The translations under genes were made by a program, and so were the position numbers. Under the pieces are notes generated by a model. The model saw only the letters and a program-made list of their open reading frames with translations. It did not search any database and was not told the origin of the DNA. From positions 1-5,524 of the forward strand of contig SEHC01000155.1 of NCBI GenBank assembly GCA_004173415.1: a DNA stretch of 5,524 bases. Reading direction: 5' to 3'. Positions 1 to 4,550 of the stretch are shown here, one piece after another. This stretch comes from Lysobacteraceae bacterium. Lineage in GTDB: Bacteria; Pseudomonadota; Gammaproteobacteria; Xanthomonadales; Xanthomonadaceae. Position 1 is the first letter of the stretch; each line of letters opens with the position of its first letter.

Positions 1-311
1 CACCGGCACCGGCACCGTCACCCGCCACACCCGCGCCGGCCTCCCCTGCGACCGTCGTCACCCGCTGCGCCACCAGTGCCGATTGCGCGGTCAAGGACGT
101 CGGCAGTTGCTGCGGCACCATGCCGGCCTGCGTCAACAAGGACAGCCCGACCGATCCGGCGGCCGTGCAGGCCCAGTGCAAGTCGAAAGGGATGGTTGGC
201 ATCTGCGGCTTCCAGGAAGTCACCGCCTGCCAGTGCGACAACGGCCAGTGCGTTTCCGCCGGCCCGGCCAACCCGACGCCTTCCTCCGATCCCGCCGAGC
301 CGGTGCGCTGA
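1..311 (+). CDS. Cysteine-rich, probably exported protein of unknown function (5' end outside window)
   Basis: This is the 3' end of a gene that begins upstream of the window. The first complete codon is at position 3, and 102 residues are visible before the TGA at 309-311. The first 18 or so visible residues form a Pro/Ala-rich linker (PAPAPSPATPAPASPA), encoded by CACCGG-like repeats. A compact domain follows with ten cysteines spaced C-x5-C-x7-CC-x5-C-x15-C-x8-C-x7-C-x1-C-x4-C, including the strings DCAVKDVGSCC, ICGF and CQCDNGQC. The paired cysteines and low-complexity linker suggest a disulphide-bonded periplasmic or surface domain tethered to an N-terminal signal or lipobox outside the window. 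That location is inference, because no signal is visible. I recall similar small unnamed gammaproteobacterial proteins but cannot name a function. The stop codon overlaps the start of the deaminase gene (TGATG), so the two are probably translationally coupled. An internal ATG at 120 would cut the cysteine domain and is not used. Confidence 0.72.
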   Translation, partial: PAPAPSPATPAPASPATVVTRCATSADCAVKDVGSCCGTMPACVNKDSPTDPAAVQAQCKSKGMVGICGFQEVTACQCDNGQCVSAGPANPTPSSDPAEPVR

Positions 312-874
312 TGCTCTACGCGCAGGTCCACCTGACGCTGCCGGCGTGGGTCCATGAAAGGGTCGATGCGACGGGCGCGCACCCGACCGACCAGGACAAG
401 GTAGCCCTGGCGATCGAACTGTCGCGGATCAATACCGAAGCCGGCACCGGCGGGCCGTTCGGTGCGGTCGTGTTCGGGCCGGACGACCGCATCATCGCCG
501 TCGGCGTCAACCGGGTGCTGCCGCAGAACACGTCGCTGGCCCACGCCGAGAACATGGCCTACATGCTGGCCCAGCAACGCCTGCAGACCGCACGCCTGAA
601 CGAGCGCGTCGGCGGCATCGTGACCCTCGCCACTTCCTCGCAACCCTGCTGCCAATGCTACGGCGCCACGGTGTGGGCCGGCATCGACCGCCTGCTGATA
701 GGGGCGCGCGCCGAGGACGTGATGGAGCTGACCGAGTTCGATGAAGGCCCGCTGCCGGCCGACTGGGTCGGCGAGTTGAACAAGCGCGGCATCGAAGTGG
801 TCCGCGACCTGCACCGCGATGCGGCGCGTGCGGTGCTGCGCGCCTACGGCGAGCGCGGCGGCGATCGTTATTGA
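311..874 (+). CDS. Nucleoside/guanine deaminase-like zinc hydrolase (cytidine deaminase fold)
   Basis: The 187-residue protein has both zinc signatures of the CMP/dCMP deaminase superfamily: H78-A79-E80 (zinc ligand and proton-shuttle glutamate) in LAHAENMAYM, and P102-C103-x-x-C106 (the other two zinc ligands) in SSQPCCQC. The GGPFGAVVF stretch at 47-55 is the substrate-pocket strand typical of guanine deaminase (GuaD)/TadA-like members. Hydrolytic deamination of a free base or nucleoside in the cytoplasm is therefore likely. The substrate is not determined, and guanine is only the closest family guess. TadA is less likely: the protein has about 30 extra N-terminal residues and a long C-terminal tail. 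The residue before PCxxC is Q rather than the usual E. The ATG at 311 overlaps the upstream stop and gives a normal N-terminus; an in-frame start at 83 would run through the upstream gene and is rejected. No strong ribosome binding site is seen, which fits translational coupling. rlmM follows 10 bases after the stop. Confidence 0.88.
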   Translation: MLYAQVHLTLPAWVHERVDATGAHPTDQDKVALAIELSRINTEAGTGGPFGAVVFGPDDRIIAVGVNRVLPQNTSLAHAENMAYMLAQQRLQTARLNERVGGIVTLATSSQPCCQCYGATVWAGIDRLLIGARAEDVMELTEFDEGPLPADWVGELNKRGIEVVRDLHRDAARAVLRAYGERGGDRY

Positions 875-884
875 CGGCTTCGGC

Positions 885-1934
885 ATGACCGGCTTGCTGT
901 GCTATTGCCGGCAGGGGTTCGAGCCGGAACTGGCCGCCGAGCTGGGCGAGCGCGCGGCACTGGCCGGTTTCCCCGGTTACGCGCGCACCGAACGCAACAG
1001 CGCCTTCGTCCTCTTCATGTGCGAAGACGCGGCCGGGTTGTCACGTGCCCTGCCCTGGCGCGAGCTGATCTACGCGCGGCAGAAACTGCTGCTGGTGGCC
1101 GAGCTCGACCATCTGGACCCGAAGGACCGCATCAGCCCCATGCTGGCCGCGCTCGCCGGGCAGGCCAGGTTCGGCGACCTGTGGGTCGAGCATCCGGACT
1201 CGGACGTCGCCAAGCCGCTGGCCGGACTGGCGCGCAGCTTCGGCAATGCCCTGCGCCCGGCGTTGCGCAAGGCCGGACTGTTGACCGACAAGGAGAACGC
1301 GCGCCTGCCGCGGTTGCACGTGGTCTTCGTCGACGGCGACCATGCGTTCCTGTGCCTGGCCGATCCGGCCGATGCCTCGCCCTGGCCCCTGGGCATCCCG
1401 CGACTGAAGCTGCTGCCCGATGCCCCCTCGCGTTCCGCGCTGAAGCTGGAGGAGGCGCTGCTCACCTTGCTGGACGAGGGCGAACGCGAGGCCCTGCTCC
1501 AGGCCGGCATGACCGCCGCCGACCTGGGCGCCGCGCCCGGCGGCTGGACCTGGATCCTCACCCGCCACCACCTGCGCGTGACCAGCGTCGACAACGGGCC
1601 GCTGAGGCAGAACGTGATGGACAGTGGACTGGTCGAGCACCTGCGCGCCGATGGTTTCCAGTGGAAGCCCTCCCAAGCGCTGGACTGGATGGTCTGCGAC
1701 ATGGTCGAGCAACCGCGGCGCGTGGCCGAACGCATGGCCACCTGGTTCCGCGAAGGCTGGTGCAGGCACGCGGTGTTCAACCTCAAGCTGCCGATGAAGA
1801 AGCGCTGGGACGAGACCCGGCTGTGCCTGGACCTGTTCGCCGAACAGGCGGGCAGGCCGGTCCTGGTCCGCGCCAGGCAGCTGTACCACGACCGCGAGGA
1901 AATCACCGTTTTCGCCAGCACCATCCGGCGATAG
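885..1934 (+). CDS. rlmM: 23S rRNA (cytidine-2498-2'-O)-methyltransferase RlmM
   Basis: RlmM transfers a methyl group from S-adenosylmethionine to the 2'-OH of C2498 in 23S rRNA, in the peptidyl-transferase region. The 349-residue protein is close to the usual length (E. coli about 366). The N-terminal RNA-binding part (about 1-170) opens with LLCYCRQGFEPELAAELG, the RlmM hallmark, and precedes a Rossmann-like methyltransferase domain. SAM-site residues recognisable by analogy with E. coli are S184 (in PSRSALKLEE), the D213-L-G-A-A-P-G-G-W221 loop, D236 (VDNGP), D256 (RADGF) and D272 (VCDMVEQP). K301 in FNLKLPMKKRW is the expected catalytic lysine, and the conserved RQLYHDREE block lies near the C-terminus. 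I chose the ATG at 885 because it places MTGLLCYCRQGF where family members start. An in-frame ATG at 819 would add 22 unlike residues inside the deaminase gene. No clear Shine-Dalgarno is present. The gene is probably co-transcribed with the deaminase. Confidence 0.96.
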   Translation: MTGLLCYCRQGFEPELAAELGERAALAGFPGYARTERNSAFVLFMCEDAAGLSRALPWRELIYARQKLLLVAELDHLDPKDRISPMLAALAGQARFGDLWVEHPDSDVAKPLAGLARSFGNALRPALRKAGLLTDKENARLPRLHVVFVDGDHAFLCLADPADASPWPLGIPRLKLLPDAPSRSALKLEEALLTLLDEGEREALLQAGMTAADLGAAPGGWTWILTRHHLRVTSVDNGPLRQNVMDSGLVEHLRADGFQWKPSQALDWMVCDMVEQPRRVAERMATWFREGWCRHAVFNLKLPMKKRWDETRLCLDLFAEQAGRPVLVRARQLYHDREEITVFASTIRR

Positions 1935-1944
1935 CCGGCTTTCG

Positions 1945-2039
1945 TGTAGGAGCTGCGTAAGCTGTGATCGTGGATCCTCCCTCTTCGGAATATTTCCAAC
2001 GATGGAATGCATCCGGTCGCAGCTTACGCAGCTCCTACG
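1945..2039. repeat. Inverted pair of GTAG-type REP elements (extragenic palindrome doublet)
   Basis: The 19-base word GTAGGAGCTGCGTAAGCTG at 1946-1964 is repeated exactly in reverse complement at 2020-2038. Allowing G-U pairs, the arms 1945-1970 and 2014-2039 would form a 26-base-pair stem around a 43-base loop. Each arm also contains its own small palindrome (AGCT-gcgta-AGCT, 1951-1963 and 2021-2033). The GTAG head followed by a short hairpin matches the GTAG/SMAG-type REP elements known in Stenotrophomonas and relatives, which are mobilised by RAYT transposase-like proteins; head-inverted doublets are a common arrangement. No RAYT gene is in this window. It lies 10 bases after the rlmM stop and ends 27 bases before the phnA start, so a transcript crossing it would fold into a long hairpin. 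It could end or attenuate rlmM transcription or protect mRNA ends; that role is inference. Confidence 0.85.
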
Positions 2040-2054
2040 ACGAGCGACAATTCC

Positions 2055-2059
2055 AAGGA
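2055..2059 (+). promoter_or_regulatory. Ribosome binding site of the PhnA-domain gene
   Basis: AAGGA lies 7 bases before the ATG at 2067. It decides the start: an earlier in-frame ATG at 2007 lies inside the REP doublet, has no such site, and would add 20 residues with no family match. Confidence 0.75.
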
Positions 2060-2066
2060 CATTCCA

Positions 2067-2279
2067 ATGAACGTACGAGACAGCAATGGCACACCGCTCG
2101 CCGAGGGCGATTCGGTCACCGTGATCAAGGACCTCAAGGTCAAGGGGACCTCGCTGACGATCAAGCGCGGCACCCTGATCAAGGGCATCCACCTGACCGA
2201 CGACGAAGAGGAAATCGAGTGCAAGGTCGAGAAGATCCGGGACCTGGTGCTGAAGACCTGCTTCCTCAAGAAGGCCTGA
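2067..2279 (+). CDS. phnA: PhnA/YjdM-domain protein, short form lacking the zinc ribbon
   Basis: This 70-residue protein consists almost only of the PhnA domain. It begins NVRDSNGTPLAEGDSVTVIK and continues with DLKVKGTS, IKRGT, the acidic stretch DDEEEIECKV and the ending LKTCFLKKA, closely matching the C-terminal half of E. coli YjdM (formerly PhnA). The E. coli protein carries an N-terminal zinc ribbon of about 35 residues that is absent here; short stand-alone forms like this are common. The family name comes from linkage to phosphonate genes in E. coli. It is not phosphonoacetate hydrolase, and its biochemical role is unknown, so no phosphonate function should be read from this gene. The fold is expected to be a small SH3-like beta barrel in the cytoplasm (family knowledge). 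The gene follows the REP doublet and lies 4 bases before the next coding region, suggesting co-transcription with it. No promoter could be identified with confidence upstream. Confidence 0.9.
   Translation: MNVRDSNGTPLAEGDSVTVIKDLKVKGTSLTIKRGTLIKGIHLTDDEEEIECKVEKIRDLVLKTCFLKKA
2268..2274 (+). promoter_or_regulatory. Ribosome binding site for the GTG-started membrane protein gene
   Basis: AAGAAGG, inside the last codons of phnA, lies 9 bases before the GTG at 2284. It supports this non-ATG start and coupling to phnA translation. Confidence 0.55.
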
Positions 2280-2283
2280 GCCG

Positions 2284-2619
2284 GTGGCCGCGAGCTGGGT
2301 CGCCATCGCCGCTTCCTCCCTGCCGGAGATCCTGCGCCTGGCGCGCCCGCTCTTCACCCGCACGCCGCCGGCGGACAACGGCCACCAGTTGCGCATGGAC
2401 GTGATCGGCGGGCAGATCGCCGAGCTGCAGGACGCGGCCACGCAGAACGCGGATTCGATCAGGAAGCTGGCCACCGACATGCAGAAGACCATCGAGGTCC
2501 TGCAGGCCGGCGCGGACCTCGCCGAACGACGGCTGCGACGCGCCAGCCAGCTGGCCACGGTTGCGACCACCGTCGCAATCCTGGCCTTCGTGCTGGCCGC
2601 CTGGGCGCTGGCCCGCTGA
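2284..2619 (+). CDS. Small coiled-coil protein with C-terminal membrane helix, function unknown
   Basis: I do not recognise this 111-residue protein by function. It starts at a GTG just after phnA. Residues 1-24 (ending PEILRLARPLF) are moderately hydrophobic and could form an amphipathic or membrane-contacting helix. Residues about 36-86 are a long charged helix with heptad-like spacing (IGGQIAELQ, ADSIRKLATDMQKTIEVLQAG, ERRLRRAS), a likely coiled coil. Residues about 88-110 (ATVATTVAILAFVLAAWALA) are one clear transmembrane segment ending one residue before the stop, with the Arg cluster RRLRR just before it. By the positive-inside rule, the helical part should face the cytoplasm, making a tail-anchored-like inner-membrane protein. 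The layout resembles small membrane-anchored coiled-coil partners found beside many unrelated systems, so a role cannot be assigned. The neighbour 58 bases downstream on the same strand is a possible partner; that is inference. No catalytic motif or cysteine is visible. Confidence 0.72.
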   Translation: MAASWVAIAASSLPEILRLARPLFTRTPPADNGHQLRMDVIGGQIAELQDAATQNADSIRKLATDMQKTIEVLQAGADLAERRLRRASQLATVATTVAILAFVLAAWALAR

Positions 2620-2663
2620 GGTCTCAGCCGCTGCAACCGCGTCGTGGCACTCTAGGTTTCCGC

Positions 2664-2669
2664 TGAGGA
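2664..2669 (+). promoter_or_regulatory. Ribosome binding site deciding the start at 2678
   Basis: TGAGGA lies 8 bases before the ATG at 2678. A nearer ATG at 2673 is only 3 bases away and opens a five-codon frame that stops at 2688-2690, so 2678 is the true start. Confidence 0.7.
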
Positions 2670-2677
2670 CCCATGCC

Positions 2678-3400
2678 ATGCAACCGATAGAGCTCAAGGA
2701 CCCGGCCGGGTTCGCCAACGAATTCCTGCGCCTGACCCTGCTGCAGGGCTTCCAGTCGCTGACCAAGCGCGACCTGGAACTGCTGATCTTCGTGCTGCTG
2801 GAACGCGATGGCGGCATCGGCCGCGGCGAATCCAACTTCGCCGTCGCCTCGCGGCTGCGGGTCACCCCGGCCAAGGTCAAGGCGCTGCGGCGCGACGGCT
2901 ATGCGCGCTGGCGCTCGCTGGTGCCCGAGCAACGCGACGATGCCCTGCAACGCATCGTGGCCACCGTCCTGACCGAGGACAACCTGCGCTCCGGGGCCAA
3001 GCACGTCAGCGAGCGCAGCAAGAAGGAAGGCTTCCTGGCGATCCGGATCGAGCACCCCGACGACCAGCAGCAGTTCGAGCAGGCGATCCTCGATGTCGGC
3101 GCGCTGCCGGTCTACGAACGCAATCGCGAGGTGGTCGCGGTGCGCTTCGACACGCTGCTGAAGATCGCCGAGAAGTGGGGTTACCTGCAGCCGGATCCGA
3201 AGTTGATCAGCGCGGCGTTACAGAAGCTGGCGCCCGCGGCCGAAGAGGTCGCGGACCTGTTGAAGAAGGACCTGGGAAAGCTGCGCTGGGAAGATGCGCG
3301 CAACGCCTTGAACAGCCTCGGCGCCAAGGCCATCGCCAGCACCGCCGAGGGCGGCTTGAAGGGGCTGCTGAAGATCGTGTTCCCGTTCATCCCAGGCTGA
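2678..3400 (+). CDS. Protein of unknown function with a possible winged-helix N-terminal domain
   Basis: I cannot name this 240-residue protein. Residues about 10-78 look like a helix-turn-helix or winged-helix unit: FLRLTLLQGFQSLTKRDLELLIFVLL, then FAVASRLRVTPAKVKALRRDGY, where the small-residue turn and basic end resemble a recognition helix. The middle (about 105-170) is predicted alpha/beta, with a strand FLAIRIEH, a helix rich in D and Q, and the strands ALPVYERN and VVAVRFDTLL. The C-terminal third is helical and charged (LAPAAEEVADLLKKDLGKLRW). It ends in a Gly- and hydrophobic-rich tail, GGLKGLLKIVFPFIPG, which could contact a membrane or partner. No signal peptide, cysteine cluster or known catalytic motif is seen. 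DNA binding is a guess from the N-terminal pattern alone. The same-strand neighbour upstream is the small coiled-coil membrane protein, 58 bases away. The gene ends 15 bases from the convergent ubiI-like gene. Confidence 0.8.
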   Translation: MQPIELKDPAGFANEFLRLTLLQGFQSLTKRDLELLIFVLLERDGGIGRGESNFAVASRLRVTPAKVKALRRDGYARWRSLVPEQRDDALQRIVATVLTEDNLRSGAKHVSERSKKEGFLAIRIEHPDDQQQFEQAILDVGALPVYERNREVVAVRFDTLLKIAEKWGYLQPDPKLISAALQKLAPAAEEVADLLKKDLGKLRWEDARNALNSLGAKAIASTAEGGLKGLLKIVFPFIPG

Positions 3401-3430
3401 GCCTCGGGCGGCGCCCTACCCTCCCGAGGC
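3401..3430. terminator. GC-rich hairpin between convergent genes, possible bidirectional terminator
   Basis: GCCTCGGG at 3401-3408 and CCCGAGGC at 3423-3430 are perfect inverted repeats around a 14-base loop, exactly where the rightward unknown gene (stop ends at 3400) meets the leftward ubiI-like gene (stop 3418-3416). The right arm lies within the last codons of the ubiI-like gene. No T-run follows on either strand, so this is a weak candidate for intrinsic termination. Confidence 0.4.
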
Positions 3431-4528
3431 CTTGCGCCAGAACAGGTTCGCCAGGGGCGGCAGCTTGCCGGCCAGGCCCAGGGCGAAACCGCGCAGCAGC
3501 GTCGCATGCATGCCGTCGTTGGAAAACACTCGGTTGACCCCGTCGAAGGCATAGGCGGCGGCGGCATTGTCGCTGCGGCACTGGCGCGACCAGCGCGCCA
3601 GGCGATGGTCCGCGGCCCAGTCGATGCGACGCTCCAGCGCGTCGGCGACCGAGTCGCGCAGCCGCGACACGTCGCGCAGGCCCAGGTTCACGCCCTGCCC
3701 GGCCAGCGGATGGACCACGTGCGCGGCATCCCCCACCAGCAGCACGCGACCGGCCACATGGGCCTGGGCCAGTTGCCTGCGCAACGGGAAAGCCACGCGT
3801 TTGGATGCAAGCCTGACCTCACCCAAGCGCGCTTCGAAGGCCTGGGTCAGTTCGCGATCGAAGGCACTGTCGTCCAACGCCAGCACGCGCGCGGCCTCTG
3901 CGTCCGGCAGGGTCCACACGATCGAGCTGCGGCCATCGGCGAAGGGCAGGAAGGCGAGCGGACCGCCGGGCAGGAATCGTTGCCATGCCGTGGACTGGTG
4001 GGCTTGCGAGGTCTGCACGAACGCGACCACCCCGCTCTGCCGGTAGTCGTGCTGCGCCACCTGCACGCCGGCCAGGCCGCGCACGGTCGAGTCGGCGCCA
4101 TCGGCGGCGATCACCAACCGCGATTCCAGGCGGGTGCCGTCATCCAGGCGCAGGCGTACGCCATCGGCGTCCTGTTCCATCGAGTCGACCCGGGAAGGGC
4201 AATGCAGCCGCACCCCCGCTTCCGGCAGCGCCGCCCACAGGCGATCCACCAGCAGGCTGTTCTCGACGATCCAGCCCAACTGGTCGCGGCCCAGCATGTC
4301 GGCGTCGAAGCTCATTTCGCCGCCACCGGAGGCGTCCCACACGCGCATCCGCCGGTAGGCCTGGGCGCGCGCGTCGCGCACCGCCTTCCAGACCCCCAGG
4401 CCGTCGAGCAGGGCTGCGTTGTCGGGGGCGAAGGCATATACGCGCAGGTCCGGCACCTCGGCCGACCACGGCGGCGGCTGGCGGCCTTCGACCAGCGCGA
4501 CCCGCAGTCCGAGCCTGGCCAGCGACAA
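3416..4528 (-). CDS. ubiI: UbiI/VisC-type FAD-dependent ubiquinone-biosynthesis hydroxylase, N-terminus damaged
   Basis: This belongs to the UbiH/UbiF/VisC/Coq6 family of flavin monooxygenases, which hydroxylate the ring of ubiquinone precursors on the cytoplasmic side of the inner membrane. The open frame from a TTG at 4528 gives 370 residues. Visible are the second half of the FAD-binding fold (LARLGLRVALVEG, E14 being the ribose-binding acid), DLRVYAF at 27-33, the DG motif AADGADSTVR (D143-G144), and the second FAD motif VGDAAHVVHPLAGQGVNLG beginning at 275. The GD-AAH form with LAGQGVNLG is typical of UbiI/UbiF rather than UbiH, and the position directly after ubiH matches ubiH-visC operons, so UbiI is preferred; UbiF or another paralogue is possible. 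What is missing is the GxGxxG nucleotide-binding loop. Upstream in the same frame there are only six more codons (A-G-A-A-S-A) before the ubiH stop. A family member without that loop should not hold FAD, so this is a pseudogene or a sequence error. Confidence 0.85.
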   Translation of the reverse strand: MSLARLGLRVALVEGRQPPPWSAEVPDLRVYAFAPDNAALLDGLGVWKAVRDARAQAYRRMRVWDASGGGEMSFDADMLGRDQLGWIVENSLLVDRLWAALPEAGVRLHCPSRVDSMEQDADGVRLRLDDGTRLESRLVIAADGADSTVRGLAGVQVAQHDYRQSGVVAFVQTSQAHQSTAWQRFLPGGPLAFLPFADGRSSIVWTLPDAEAARVLALDDSAFDRELTQAFEARLGEVRLASKRVAFPLRRQLAQAHVAGRVLLVGDAAHVVHPLAGQGVNLGLRDVSRLRDSVADALERRIDWAADHRLARWSRQCRSDNAAAAYAFDGVNRVFSNDGMHATLLRGFALGLAGKLPPLANLFWRKASGG

Positions 4529-4550
4529 CGCGCTGGCCGCGCCGGCTCAT
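4529..4550 (-). pseudogene. Detached start of the ubiI-like gene at a probable deletion junction
   Basis: Reading leftwards, the ATG at 4550-4548 overlaps the ubiH stop as ATGA and is preceded by a strong ribosome binding site, so it is the natural start of the hydroxylase. Its codons read M-S-R-R-G-Q and then run out of frame with the protein. The correct frame resumes immediately with GGC GCG GCC AGC GCG TTG (G-A-A-S-A-L), which is what normally follows the GxGxxG glycines. The first codons therefore join the end of the nucleotide-binding loop with everything between lost. The junction contains GGCGC, a plausible microhomology. By comparison with family members I estimate 25-50 bases missing, not a multiple of three. 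Whether this is in the genome or an assembly artefact cannot be told from the sequence. Confidence 0.65.

Noticed and set aside
1..50. Short CACCGG-type tandem repeat at the left edge
   Set aside because: Explained as codons of the Pro/Ala linker of the cysteine-rich protein; not an independent repeat element, and no CRISPR-like spacing.
83..310. In-frame upstream extension of the deaminase to 83
   Set aside because: The added 76 residues overlap the cysteine-rich gene in another frame and are Arg/Gln-rich with no deaminase similarity; the ATG at 311 gives the normal start.
1041..2636. Leftward open frame of 531 codons across rlmM, the REP doublet and phnA
   Set aside because: It runs antisense through well-supported rlmM and phnA and through the intergenic repeats, with no family motif; an effect of high GC.
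2620..2677. Intergenic gap checked for promoter or small RNA
   Set aside because: Apart from the ribosome binding site at 2664-2669 I see no convincing -35/-10 pair or hairpin.
2673..2690. Five-codon minicistron (ATG at 2673) overlapping the start at 2678
   Set aside because: Too close to the Shine-Dalgarno and likely chance; no sign of a conserved leader peptide.
4140..4550. 136-residue frame opened by the good ATG at 4550
   Set aside because: Although its start and ribosome site are convincing, after about four codons the translation is Arg/Gly/Pro-rich shadow of the hydroxylase. It is best read as the frameshifted product, not a separate gene.
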